From positions 34,010 through 98,009 of the forward strand of contig VEPM01000015.1 of the NCBI GenBank assembly GCA_012026795.1: a stretch of 64,000 bases of DNA, in the 5' to 3' direction. This document shows positions 50,473-59,294 of the stretch, piece by piece; the first letter of the stretch is position 1; the number at the start of each line of letters is the position of its first letter. The position numbers were made by a program, and so were the translations under genes. The notes beneath the pieces are model-generated. The model was not told where the DNA came from. It worked only from the letters and a program-made list of their open reading frames with translations, and did not search any database. The DNA comes from Candidatus Methanoperedens sp. (lineage in GTDB: Archaea > Halobacteriota > Methanosarcinia > Methanosarcinales > Methanoperedenaceae).

Positions 50473-51333
50473 ATGTTCGAAAAAGTTTTATTTCCAACAG
50501 ATTTTTCAGAGTATGCACAGAAGACCCTTGAGTGCATTGGTGAGATTCCCGGTATAAAAGAATTGATGCTTTTGCATGTAGTTGATGCGACGCATCCTTC
50601 AAAGCGAGGATGGACACATGGACCGCATATCGAGAATACAAAAATTCTCATGGGAGAGAAAAAAGAATACCTCAATAGTCTCGGTTTGAAAGTACAGACA
50701 AAACTGGATGTGATAACAGAAGGTGATGTATCCAGAGTGATCCTGGAAACGGCGGAAAAAGAAAAAGTTTCTTTGATCGTAATGGGAGCACGTGGAAAAA
50801 GCCCAATAAAGGATTTTCTTCTTGGAAGCACCTCTGCAAACGTAGTGCGTCATGCAAAGACCAGCCTTCTGATCATGCGCTATAAACTGGTGAAAGACTT
50901 AGAAGGAGTAAAACATGAAAAATTCTGCCCGATGATTTTCTCAAAAGTGCTTTTACCGACTGATTTTTCTGAATTTGCAGGGGACACGGTCTCTTTTATA
51001 AAAAATATAAAAGAGATTAAAGACATTGATCTCCTGAATGTAGTTAGCAAAGGTGAAACTGAGGAAGAAATAGAAGAAAATGTTAATGAGGCCAAAAAAA
51101 GGCTTGTTGATATCAAAGAGGAGATTGGACAGGCAGGTTTTATGGTGAAGGATCACGTTAGAGTTGGGAATGTTCCGGAGGAAATAATCTCAACAGCAGA
51201 GGATGAAAATGTATCACTAATAGCGATGAGCCCGCACGGGAAAGGCTGGATCAGGGAATTATTGGTAGGAAGTACAACCTGTGCAGTAGTAAGAAGGGCA
51301 AATAGACCTGTTCTGGTAGTGAGAGCGAAGTAA
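50473..51333 (+). CDS. Tandem universal stress protein (UspA), copy 1
   Basis: 286 residues with two Usp domains (1-140 and about 155-286). Each starts F(S/E)KVL(F/L)PTDFSE and ends with the ATP-binding motif: GARGKSPIKDFLLGSTSANVVRHAKTSLL and SPHGKGWIRELLVGSTTCAVVRRANRPVLVV (G-2x-G-9x-G-S/T). ATP-binding Usp domains near transporters often regulate them. Preceded by GAGGATAAA; 25 nt before the DASS remnant. A close paralogue lies at 55840-56700. Confidence 0.9.
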   Translation: MFEKVLFPTDFSEYAQKTLECIGEIPGIKELMLLHVVDATHPSKRGWTHGPHIENTKILMGEKKEYLNSLGLKVQTKLDVITEGDVSRVILETAEKEKVSLIVMGARGKSPIKDFLLGSTSANVVRHAKTSLLIMRYKLVKDLEGVKHEKFCPMIFSKVLLPTDFSEFAGDTVSFIKNIKEIKDIDLLNVVSKGETEEEIEENVNEAKKRLVDIKEEIGQAGFMVKDHVRVGNVPEEIISTAEDENVSLIAMSPHGKGWIRELLVGSTTCAVVRRANRPVLVVRAK

Positions 51334-51358
51334 AAAAGATTCGTTGACTAAGCTTCCA

Positions 51359-52604
51359 ATGATATCGAGACGAAAAGCAGGTCTGGTGCTTGGACCTGTA
51401 CTTTTTTTATTCATTCTCCTCTCAGACATAGAAGGAATACCCTGGGAAGCTAAATCAATAGCAGCAAGCACTGCATGGATAGCATGCTGGTGGTTGACGG
51501 AAGCGATTCCCATACCTGCAACTTCGCTTCTTCCAATAATTCTTTTTCCTTTGATTGGGGCTCTTGAGGTTGGAGAGGTTACAGCAGAGTATGGAAACAA
51601 GATAATATTCCTCCTGATAGGGGGATTTTTCATTGCTATTGCCATGGAGAAATGGGGACTTCATATCAGGATTGCGCTTCACATCATCAGAACTATCGGA
51701 ACAAGTCCCAGAAAAACAATAGCAGGATTCATGGCTGCCACAGCTTTCATTTCCGCATGGATCAGCAATACTGCGACTGCCATGATGATGGTGCCAATAG
51801 CCACAGCGATCATATATCAGGCTTCAAAGGCAGGAGAAGATAAAAATTTTAACACGACTATCATTCTCTCGATAGCTTATGCAGCCTCAATAGGAGGAAT
51901 TGCCACTCTCATCGGTACTACCCCTAATCTAATATTTGCTGGTATTTATCGCACATTTTACTCATCTAAGATAACTTTCCTCCAGTGGGCTTATTTTGGC
52001 TTTCTGCTGGCATTTTTTATATTATTTATATGCTGGATATATCTGGTATATATTGCATATCCTCCGAGAATTAAAGCACTCGGAGATGGAATAACTGATG
52101 AGATTGCCAGGCTTGGAAAAATTACCATTCAAGAAAGAAGGGCTTCTGATATGGAAAGACACGATAAAGCTTCCATGGGATCTGGTGCTTTTGCTTGGAG
52201 GAGGATTAGCCATAGCCAAGGGTTTTATAGAAACGGGCTTAGATGCGGGGATAGAGCAGCAGCTTCTTTTTCTGAAAGATATGCCTTCAGTTGTAATAAT
52301 ACTGGCTGTTGTCACGCTCACACTCTTCATGACAGAAATAACCTCAAACACCGCTACTGCTACAATTATACTGCCAGTGGCAGCTTCCCTTGCTGCAGCG
52401 CTGGGTATTGTGCCTCTGGGACTAATGATCGCCGCAGCCATATCCTCTTCGCTTGCTTTCATGCTGCCGGTGGCTACGCCGCCCAATGCCATAGTGTTCG
52501 GTACAGGATATGTGACTGTACCACAAATGGCAAAGGCTGGATTCTGGATGAATATATTGTGCATAGCGATCATAACATTATTTGTGGTATTGGAACTTCT
52601 ATGA
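51359..52604 (+). pseudogene. DASS-family (SLC13) transporter, frameshifted with internal deletion
   Basis: The first part (51359 to about 52140) reads as a DASS anion:Na+ symporter: STAWIACWWLTEAIPIPATS, AFISAWISNTATAMMMVPIA, IGGIATLIGTTPNLIFAGIY. The second part continues in another frame (about 52130-52604): PWDLVLLLGGGLAIAKGFIE, MTEITSNTATATIILPVAAS, FMLPVATPPNAIVFGTGYV. The two meet at IQER/KKEG around 52130-52150, where family members have about 50-60 further residues with a membrane span. So there is both a frameshift and a missing segment. The other copy at 56724 is truncated, so no intact DASS gene remains here. Confidence 0.75.
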
Positions 52605-52643
52605 TATGACTGATTTGATAATACGAATATATGGGGTATAATA

Positions 52644-53582
52644 ATGCTAACCGAATCGATTAAGTTTCTAATATTTTTCATTATTTCAATCCCTATTATT
52701 ATAAAATCCAGCGATATTTTCACTGAAGGAGCCTCAAAACTAGCCAAGATTCTCGGAGTTTCCGATTTTGTCATCGGGATTACTGTTGTTGCGCTGGGAA
52801 CCTCACTGCCAGAACTGGTTTCTGATATATATGCATCGTACATCGATCATGGTCAAATAGCGGTCGGGGATATCATCGGGAGCAATATCACCAATATCGC
52901 CCTGATCCTTGGTCTGACCTGTATCATTAAACCGCTTGTGATAAAATACACTGAAATCTATAGCGGCTGGATACATCTTATCATACTGGCTTTTGCATCT
53001 GTGTTCTTACTGGCCGCGGATGGTATTGGGAGGATCGGCGGAACCGCCTTTATAACCGCATACGTTTTTTATCTAAAGCATGCAATTAACACATACAGGG
53101 AAATAGGTGTTGAATCTATTGGAAAAAATGGCTTCATTAAAAATATTTTAGAAGTTCTTATAGGACTTGTTGGCATACTCATAGGAGCAAGGATTCTTGT
53201 AAATTCTATAATCGGACTCTCCGTGGCTTATGGTATATCAGAATATCTTATTGCTCTTTTGCTCATGTCTTTTGGGACTTCTTTGCCTGAACTTTTTGTT
53301 TCGGTTTCAGCTGCGAGCAAAGGATACATGACAATGGCGCTTGGGAATATTATTGGAAGCAATGTCGCTAATATCCTGTGGGTTCTTGGGGTTGCAGCTA
53401 TTATCAGGCCAATTAATATAGCTCCTGAACTTATTTTAATTCAAGTTTTATTTATGCTGGTGCTATCTCTATTACTAATCATTTTTAAGAAGTCAGGATA
53501 TGTGATCGACAGAAGAGAAGGAGCTACTTTTTTGGTAATATATGTTATTTTTGTTATTGTAAGCGTAGCTTCCGGGGGATGA
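52644..53582 (+). CDS. CaCA-family Na+/Ca2+ exchanger
   Basis: 312 residues, about ten membrane helices with two inverted alpha-repeats that form the ion site: GTSLPELVSDIYASYIDHGQ with GDIIGSNITNIALILG, and FGTSLPELFVSVSAASKG with GNIIGSNVANILWVLG. Both acidic residues (PEL) are intact. The length fits archaeal NCX (for example the Methanocaldococcus type). Part of its C-terminal half is repeated as a fragment at 57013-57255. Follows the DASS pseudogene by 40 nt. Confidence 0.92.
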   Translation: MLTESIKFLIFFIISIPIIIKSSDIFTEGASKLAKILGVSDFVIGITVVALGTSLPELVSDIYASYIDHGQIAVGDIIGSNITNIALILGLTCIIKPLVIKYTEIYSGWIHLIILAFASVFLLAADGIGRIGGTAFITAYVFYLKHAINTYREIGVESIGKNGFIKNILEVLIGLVGILIGARILVNSIIGLSVAYGISEYLIALLLMSFGTSLPELFVSVSAASKGYMTMALGNIIGSNVANILWVLGVAAIIRPINIAPELILIQVLFMLVLSLLLIIFKKSGYVIDRREGATFLVIYVIFVIVSVASGG

Positions 53583-53652
53583 TTTTAAACAACTGGAAGT
53601 TTAGCTATGTTATAACAAATAGAATGTACAAAAAGAGGAGAAGGTTGGTCGA

Positions 53653-54246
53653 ATGTCATATCAAACACATCCAGGGATAAGAGCGTCATTTATTGTTTTT
53701 TTATTCTTTGTCCTGGTATTGGTTTTAATATTTGTAAGCTTAAATATATTCGGCACTGCTTTTCGAAAACTGGGATTTCCTCCTGAGTATTCGGTCTATT
53801 TCCTCTTTTTATCGCTACTTGGAAGTAACGTGAACTTTCCTGTTAAAGTAGAGAAAACCAGCATAGCCGTTAACCTAGGGGGCGCTGTTATTCCAATAGT
53901 TATGTCAGGATTTCTGTCCACGATGGTTAGCCCCGTCGATGTGATAATAGGAGTTCTGATCATGACTTTCTTTATCCATAGTATAGCAAGACCGGTGGTA
54001 GGAAGAGGAATAGCGATCCATGTTTTAATTCCTCCATTTCTGGCTGCTGCGACAGCTCTCATGATCTCTCCTCAAGATGCCCCTATGATAGCTTATATCT
54101 CAGGCACGATCGGATGTTTAATCGGTGTTGACCTGCTTAATTTGAAAAAAATCGCTGATTTGGATGTGCCGGTTATTTCGATCGGAGGAGCCGGGACATT
54201 TGATGCAATATTTCTAACAGGTTTGATATCTGTGCTGTTGGCATAA
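53653..54246 (+). CDS. DUF1614 family membrane protein
   Basis: 197 residues, about six hydrophobic segments. Motifs LSLLGSNVNFPV, VNLGGAVIPIVMSGFLSTM and ISGTIGCLIGVDLLNLKKI with VISIGGAGTFDAIFLTGLIS match DUF1614, a family of unknown function. Preceded by AGAGGAGAAGG. Its N-terminal segment (GIRASFIVFLFFVL) reappears as RIKAPFIVLLFMTL at the end of the decayed duplicate at 57.3 kb, so the gene was part of the duplicated unit. Confidence 0.7.
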   Translation: MSYQTHPGIRASFIVFLFFVLVLVLIFVSLNIFGTAFRKLGFPPEYSVYFLFLSLLGSNVNFPVKVEKTSIAVNLGGAVIPIVMSGFLSTMVSPVDVIIGVLIMTFFIHSIARPVVGRGIAIHVLIPPFLAAATALMISPQDAPMIAYISGTIGCLIGVDLLNLKKIADLDVPVISIGGAGTFDAIFLTGLISVLLA

Positions 54247-54265
54247 GTGTGGGAAAGGCGCTCTA

Positions 54266-55588
54266 TCAACGGATTTTTGTCATTGTAACAAGAATTGGAA
54301 GTATCTCAACTCTTCCGACTACCATTAAAATTGAGAGCGCAAGTTTCAAATGCATATCAAGGGCTATGGATACGATTCCTGCTGATAATCCCGATGTAGC
54401 AAAAGCGGAAACTGCCTCGAACATCGAATCGACCAGTCCGAAGCCGGAGAATGCGAGAAGCGCTCCTGTGACAATCACAAGGATAGACGAAAGAAGAATG
54501 AATACAAGGTTTGTTAAGATATCTTCTTTATCGTAATCTTTACCGTCGAATTCGATTTTTTCATACTTTTTCCCGATAGAAGAACCGATAGCAAAAGGAA
54601 TTGACTTTAAAAAAAGAGCAAGACGGAAGATTTTGATTCCACCCGCTGTGGAGAAACTCATTCCGCCCAGGAACATCAGGACAATAAACAGAAACTTTGC
54701 TTTTTCGGGAATTATGCTGAAATTTATTGTGGAGAAACCTGTACCAGTGGATGCGCTAAGAACGTGGAATATTATAGTAAATATATCAAGCGGATAAACA
54801 GCCCGTACAGCCACCACGCCAATAGCAGAGATGATAATAAACATCCAGAATTCCTTTGAGAACCATCATAACAATAACGATCAGTGATACGGGAAATGCG
54901 GTATATGGTGAAAAATCAGCTATTGGAGAAAAGCCGCCTGTCATGAGCGAACTCAGCACAACTGAGATTGTATTTGCTATGTCTGTTAAGCCCAAAATGT
55001 ATATTATTGCGGAGAAAAGAAGGATGTACACTGTATATACTACAAGAATCGACGCTAAGGATTGTTTAATACTATCAGTCACGCGCATAAAGTTCATAAC
55101 TCTTGACATATTGTCCAGCGTCTTACCATTGTAGAAGAACGCAAGGAGTATGAACACGATGCCTAATCCACCTATGAGGTGCGTGAAACTGCGATAGAAC
55201 ATGAGCGAGCGCGGAAGAGCATCCGGATCTGTTATAAGCGAAAAGCCAGTGGTAGTATACCCTGAGATACTCTCAAAAAAACTGTTCACGAATCGCACAG
55301 TGAGGCTTGAATCATTGAATATATTGAGCCAGAAGTATGGAACCGCGCCAATAATACCCAGTATAAAAAAACACCTGTAAGAAGAATGCAGGATTGACGG
55401 AAATCAAGCTCCTCACGCATAGAGAGGGCGTTTAGAGAAAAACCAGAGAAAAAGAATGCAAAACTGGTTATGAACAATGAGATTATTGCCTGCGTTTCAT
55501 TATAAACGAATCCCATGACAATGGGGAAAGCGACTAAGATCCCTGCAACCTGCATGACAAGCCCCATGTTCGCAAGAACTGGAAACAT
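54266..55588 (-). pseudogene. trkH: TrkH-family K+ transporter with two frameshifts
   Basis: Reads across three frames on the minus strand and totals about 440 codons, full length for TrkH/KtrB. All four selectivity-filter segments are recognisable: SFFESISGYTTTGFSLI, VVLSSLMTGGFSPI, FHVLSASTGTGFSTI and AVSAFATSGLSAG. The first shift is in a seven-base T run (A run 55365-55371 on the plus strand); one more base restores the frame. The second is near 54855-54865, before FWMFIIISAIGVVAVRA. Either a decaying gene or indel errors in the assembly. It sits between the two copies of the duplicated unit. Confidence 0.75.
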
Positions 55589-55717
55589 ATCCTATAACTT
55601 TACATGAATACATATATAGTTTATCTACTTATTATAATCATGAGAATTTTGTTTTCATTATGAACAAAACAAGACAAGGGTATTAGCAATAATCAGTTAA
55701 ATAAGTTATAGATTCAA

Positions 55718-55773
55718 CGAATTATTGATGATAGGATGGCTAATATATAATATTTTTATTTCTTCTAAAGGTT
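55718..55773 (+). pseudogene. Remnant of the small membrane protein copy
   Basis: The stretch LLMIGWLIYNIFISSKG is conserved with the C-terminal end of the 43-residue protein at 50217-50348, but the first half and the start codon are missing and the stop codon has been lost (reads on to YPGFKS). It marks the left edge of the second copy of the duplicated unit. Confidence 0.65.
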
Positions 55774-55839
55774 ATCCAGGATTTAAATCAATTAGATTGA
55801 AATACAAGAAGTTAGAAATAATGATATAGGGAGGATAAA

Positions 55840-56700
55840 ATGTTCGAAAAAGTTCTATTTCCGACAGATTTTTCAGAGTATGCACAGAAGACTCTTGAAT
55901 GCATTGGTGAAATTCCGGAGATAAAAGAATTGATGCTTTTGCATGTAGTGGATGCCACACATCCTTCAAAACGAGGATGGACTCATGGGCCGCATATAGA
56001 GAATACAAAAATTCTCATGGAAGAGAAGAAAAATTACATCGAGAGTATGGGATTGAAAGTGAAAACAAAAGTGGATGTTATAACAGAAGGTGATGTTTCC
56101 AGAGCGATTCTGGAAGCTGCGGAAAAAGAAAAAGTTTCTTTGATCGTAATGGGTGCGCGTGGAAAAAGCCCAATAAAGGATCTTCTTCTTGGAAGCACTT
56201 CTGCAAACGTAGTGCGTCATGCAAAGACCAACCTTCTTATCATGCGCTATAAATTGGTGAAAGACCTGGAAGGAGTAAAACATGAAAAATTCTGCACGAT
56301 GATTTTCTCAAAAGTGCTTTTGCCAACTGATTTTTCTGAGCCTGCAAAAAAGACAATATCATTTATCAAAGGAATAAAGGATATTAAAGAAGTTGTTCTT
56401 CTGAGTGTTGTTAGTAAAGGGGAGACAGAGGAGGAAATAGAAGAAAATGTCAATGAGACTAAAAGTAAGCTTGGCGATATCAGAGATGATTTCGGACGAG
56501 CAGGTTTCAATGTGAAAGATCATGTTCGTGTGGGAAACCTGCCCGAGGAAATAATCTCAACGGCCGAGGATAATGATGTATCACTGATAGCAATGAGCCC
56601 ACATGGGAAAGGTTGGTTCAGGGAATTATTGGTAGGTAGCACTACCTGTGCAGTTGTGAGGAGAGCAAATAGGCCTGTTCTGGTAGTGAGGGTCAAGTAA
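55840..56700 (+). CDS. Tandem universal stress protein (UspA), copy 2
   Basis: 286 residues, same two-domain design and length as the copy at 50473-51333 and highly similar to it throughout, including both ATP-binding motifs (GARGKSPIKDLLLGSTSANVVRHAK; SPHGKGWFRELLVGSTTCAVVRRAN). Differences cluster in the second domain (for example EPAKKTISFIKGIKDIKEVV). The frame is intact although its neighbours on both sides have decayed, which suggests it is retained. GGGAGGATAAA precedes the ATG. Confidence 0.9.
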   Translation: MFEKVLFPTDFSEYAQKTLECIGEIPEIKELMLLHVVDATHPSKRGWTHGPHIENTKILMEEKKNYIESMGLKVKTKVDVITEGDVSRAILEAAEKEKVSLIVMGARGKSPIKDLLLGSTSANVVRHAKTNLLIMRYKLVKDLEGVKHEKFCTMIFSKVLLPTDFSEPAKKTISFIKGIKDIKEVVLLSVVSKGETEEEIEENVNETKSKLGDIRDDFGRAGFNVKDHVRVGNLPEEIISTAEDNDVSLIAMSPHGKGWFRELLVGSTTCAVVRRANRPVLVVRVK

Positions 56701-56723
56701 AAACAGCACATTTTAGACTTCAG

Positions 56724-57012
56724 ATGATCTCAAGACAAAAAGCAGGTCTGGTGGTTGGGCCTGTACTTTTTTTATTAATACTTCTCTCAGATATAGAAGG
56801 ACTGTCCTGGGAAGCAAAATCAATAGCTGCGAGCACTGCCTGGATTGCGTGCTGGTGGCTGACGGAGGCAATATCGATTCCTGCCACTTCAATGCTGCCG
56901 ATAATTCTTTTTCCGCTTCTTGGGGCGCTTGAGGTTGTAATGGTTACATCAGAGTACGGGAATCAGATAATCTTCCTGGTAATCGGGGGATTTTTCATTG
57001 CAATCGGCATGG
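56724..57012 (+). pseudogene. Truncated DASS transporter, copy 2
   Basis: Encodes only the first 96 or so residues of the transporter (MISRQKAGLVVGPVLF to IGGFFIAIGME), parallel to the beginning of the gene at 51359. It then joins, at about 57009-57016, directly to sequence from the middle of a CaCA exchanger gene in another frame. At the join, ATGGAG of this gene meets GGCGCTTGGGAATATT, which is the exchanger sequence at 53338. A deletion of about 1.7 kb relative to copy 1 explains it. Confidence 0.75.
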
Positions 57013-57255
57013 AGAGGCGCTTGGGAATATTATTGGAAGCAATGTTGCAAATATCCTGTGGGTTCTTGGTTTTGCAGCTATTATCAAACCGATAAATATA
57101 GCCCCTGAAGTAATTCTTATTCAAATTTCATTTATGATCATACTCTCGGTATTACTGATAATTTTCAAAAAATCAGGATATGTGATAGACAGGAAAGAAG
57201 GGGCTATTTTTCTGGGAATATATATTGTTTTTGTTCTTGTCAGCGTAGCTTTTGG
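57013..57255 (+). pseudogene. CaCA exchanger fragment, copy 2
   Basis: Encodes the C-terminal part of a Na+/Ca2+ exchanger: LGNIIGSNVANILWVLGFAA, then NIAPEVILIQISFMIILSVL, GYVIDRKEGAIFL and VFVLVSVAFG. It matches residues about 232-310 of the intact exchanger at 52644-53582. Neither start nor first alpha-repeat is present, so no functional transporter can be made. Confidence 0.75.
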
Positions 57256-57312
57256 GTGTTCAAGGATCAAGGCCCCATTTATCGTTTTATTATTCATGAC
57301 ACTGCTAACATA
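57256..57312 (+). pseudogene. DUF1614 N-terminal scrap
   Basis: The exchanger fragment continues in frame into RIKAPFIVLLFMTLLT and a stop. This resembles RASFIVFLFFVLVL near the N-terminus of the DUF1614 protein at 53653. It implies a second deletion that fused the end of the exchanger copy to the start of the DUF1614 copy. The right end of the duplication is here, just before the FeS oxidoreductase gene. Confidence 0.5.
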
Positions 57313-57314
57313 GG

Positions 57315-59291
57315 TCACTTCAATGCTGCGCTTACGATCTCGGCAAGATCAAGCACCTGTACTTTATCATCGGCTTTGATGCCTTTTATCCCGTCTTCAA
57401 ACATGGTCATGCAGTATGGGCAGCACACGCAAATCGTCTTTGGATCTTTTTTCATAGCCTCCTCGACCCGCTCAATATTGATCAGTTTTCCTGTAGCTTC
57501 TTCCATCCACATTCGTCCGCCTCCGGCGCCGCAGCAAAAAGACCTGTCTTTGTGTCGTTCCATTTCGATCGGCGCCTGGCCTGTTATAGAAGCAATAACA
57601 TTTCGCGGCGCTTCATATATCCCATTATAGCGTCCCAGATAACATGAGTCATGGAATACGAGATTTCCAAAATCCTTTGCATCATCTAACTTCAGCTTAC
57701 CCGATTTTATCATATCATTTATCAGATCAGTATGATGAACAACTTCCAGTTCCATGCCATACTGTCGGTAATCGTTCTTGAAGGTGTTATAGCAATGCGG
57801 ACACTGGGTAATAATCTTCTTTATGCCCTTCTCATTAAATAAACGGATATTTTCCTGGGTCATGCTATCAAAAACAAATTCATTACCAAGACGGCGCATG
57901 CTGTCGCCGCAGCACAACTCTTCTTTTCCCAGGAGACCCCATGAAATGCCGCTGTCATTCAGGATTTTTGATATTGCCTGGGACACTTTTTTGCTGCGTG
58001 CATCGAAAGAGCCAAAGCATCCGACATAAAATAAATATTCGGTCTTACCAGGTTCAAAAAGCTTAACATCCAGATCAGCCGCCCATTTTGCTCGATCTCC
58101 AGGTGCAATACCCCAGGGATTACTGCGCTGCTCTATATTCTCAAAAAGTGCAATTAATTCCTCAGGTACTTTTGCTTTCATCTCTACAAGATTTCGGCGC
58201 ATCTGGACGATTTCTACAACATGCTCAATAAATACCGGACAAACTTCCATGCATGCCCCACAGGTCGTACAATCCCAGAGAGCTTGTTCTGCAACACTGC
58301 CTTCTTTTCCACTTCCGATCAAAGGTATTACCGTTTCTTCATTTCTTATTATCCCTGGGCCATTTACCAGCAGGTTGACCTTCATATTCAGGATAATCAG
58401 CCTGGGGTCTAACACCTTACCCGTATTTGTAGCCGGGCAGTTATCCGTGCAGCGGCCGCACTCGGTACAGGAATATGAATCAGTTAAGTTTTTCCAGGTA
58501 AATTGGTCAATTCTCCCGACACCAAATTCATTTCCCTTTTTGAACTCTTCCCTGGGCTGGGTGTTGACCTTCGTGAGGCTTCTAAGATATACGTTCGGTA
58601 TACCTGTCAGGATATGCATGTGCTTGCTGTAAGGCAGGTAATTCAGGAAACCCAGCAGCACAATTGCGTGGAGCCACCAGAAAGCATCTATATATCCATT
58701 CAGGCTTCCTGCAGGAACTTTTGAAAAAAAAGCGGAAGCTACAAAATTAGATACAGGCATGAAAGAGGCTGCTTCTTCAGTACCCTGTGCTATCTCACCT
58801 GCATGCAAACCGAAAAAGGCGAGCATAAGTAAGGCGATCAGGCCGAGAATTATAAAAGCATCCATGCTCCTGGCTTCAATGTACCAGGGAGGAAATGCCA
58901 GGCGGCGGATGACCGCGATAGAAACGGCCAGCAGGGCAAGAGCTGATGCAATCTCTATCAAAAAAGCCAGGGGATGATACATGCCGGGCGGAAGCAATGA
59001 GAAACTGATTGAATCCGGGAACAATCCCTCAAGCAGGAATTCTATATTGGCTATCAATAATAACATGAAAGACCAGAAAAGAACAAGATGGTTCCAGCCA
59101 AAACGATATCCGTGGGAAACAGTGCATCTTTGCCCAAATGCGTAATACAGAACGCCCTCTATACGCTTACCGATATTGTTGAAACGGCTTTCCGGCCTGC
59201 CAAGCAAAAGCAGGCGAAAACGCCTATAGCAGCTCCACAAAAAAAGCGCTATGGCGGCTGCAAAAATAATTGTACTGATATTAATCAACAT
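57315..59291 (-). CDS. Membrane FeS oxidoreductase (ETF:menaquinone type, HdrD-like)
   Basis: 658 residues. The N-terminal 250 residues are a NarI-like membrane domain of about six helices with histidines placed as heme b ligands (GYRFGWNHLVLFWS, MYHPLAFLIEIAS, FFGLHAGEIAQG, FWWLHAIVLLGFLNYLPYSKH). A ferredoxin pair follows (CTECGRCTDNCP; CTTCGACMEVCP), then two HdrD/GlpC-type CCG domains (CFGSF, CCGDSMRRLG, QCPHC; DSCYLGRY, CCGAGGGRMW, CCPYC) for a noncubane cluster. This layout matches the oxidoreductase that passes electrons from EtfAB to menaquinone. Last gene of etfB-etfA-oxidoreductase; 3 nt after etfA. Confidence 0.82.
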   Translation of the reverse strand: MLINISTIIFAAAIALFLWSCYRRFRLLLLGRPESRFNNIGKRIEGVLYYAFGQRCTVSHGYRFGWNHLVLFWSFMLLLIANIEFLLEGLFPDSISFSLLPPGMYHPLAFLIEIASALALLAVSIAVIRRLAFPPWYIEARSMDAFIILGLIALLMLAFFGLHAGEIAQGTEEAASFMPVSNFVASAFFSKVPAGSLNGYIDAFWWLHAIVLLGFLNYLPYSKHMHILTGIPNVYLRSLTKVNTQPREEFKKGNEFGVGRIDQFTWKNLTDSYSCTECGRCTDNCPATNTGKVLDPRLIILNMKVNLLVNGPGIIRNEETVIPLIGSGKEGSVAEQALWDCTTCGACMEVCPVFIEHVVEIVQMRRNLVEMKAKVPEELIALFENIEQRSNPWGIAPGDRAKWAADLDVKLFEPGKTEYLFYVGCFGSFDARSKKVSQAISKILNDSGISWGLLGKEELCCGDSMRRLGNEFVFDSMTQENIRLFNEKGIKKIITQCPHCYNTFKNDYRQYGMELEVVHHTDLINDMIKSGKLKLDDAKDFGNLVFHDSCYLGRYNGIYEAPRNVIASITGQAPIEMERHKDRSFCCGAGGGRMWMEEATGKLINIERVEEAMKKDPKTICVCCPYCMTMFEDGIKGIKADDKVQVLDLAEIVSAALK

Positions 59292-59294
59292 AAC

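Noticed and set aside
51359..52604. Programmed frameshift in the DASS transporter
   Set aside because: A conserved segment is also missing at the same point and the second copy is truncated. Decay explains both better.
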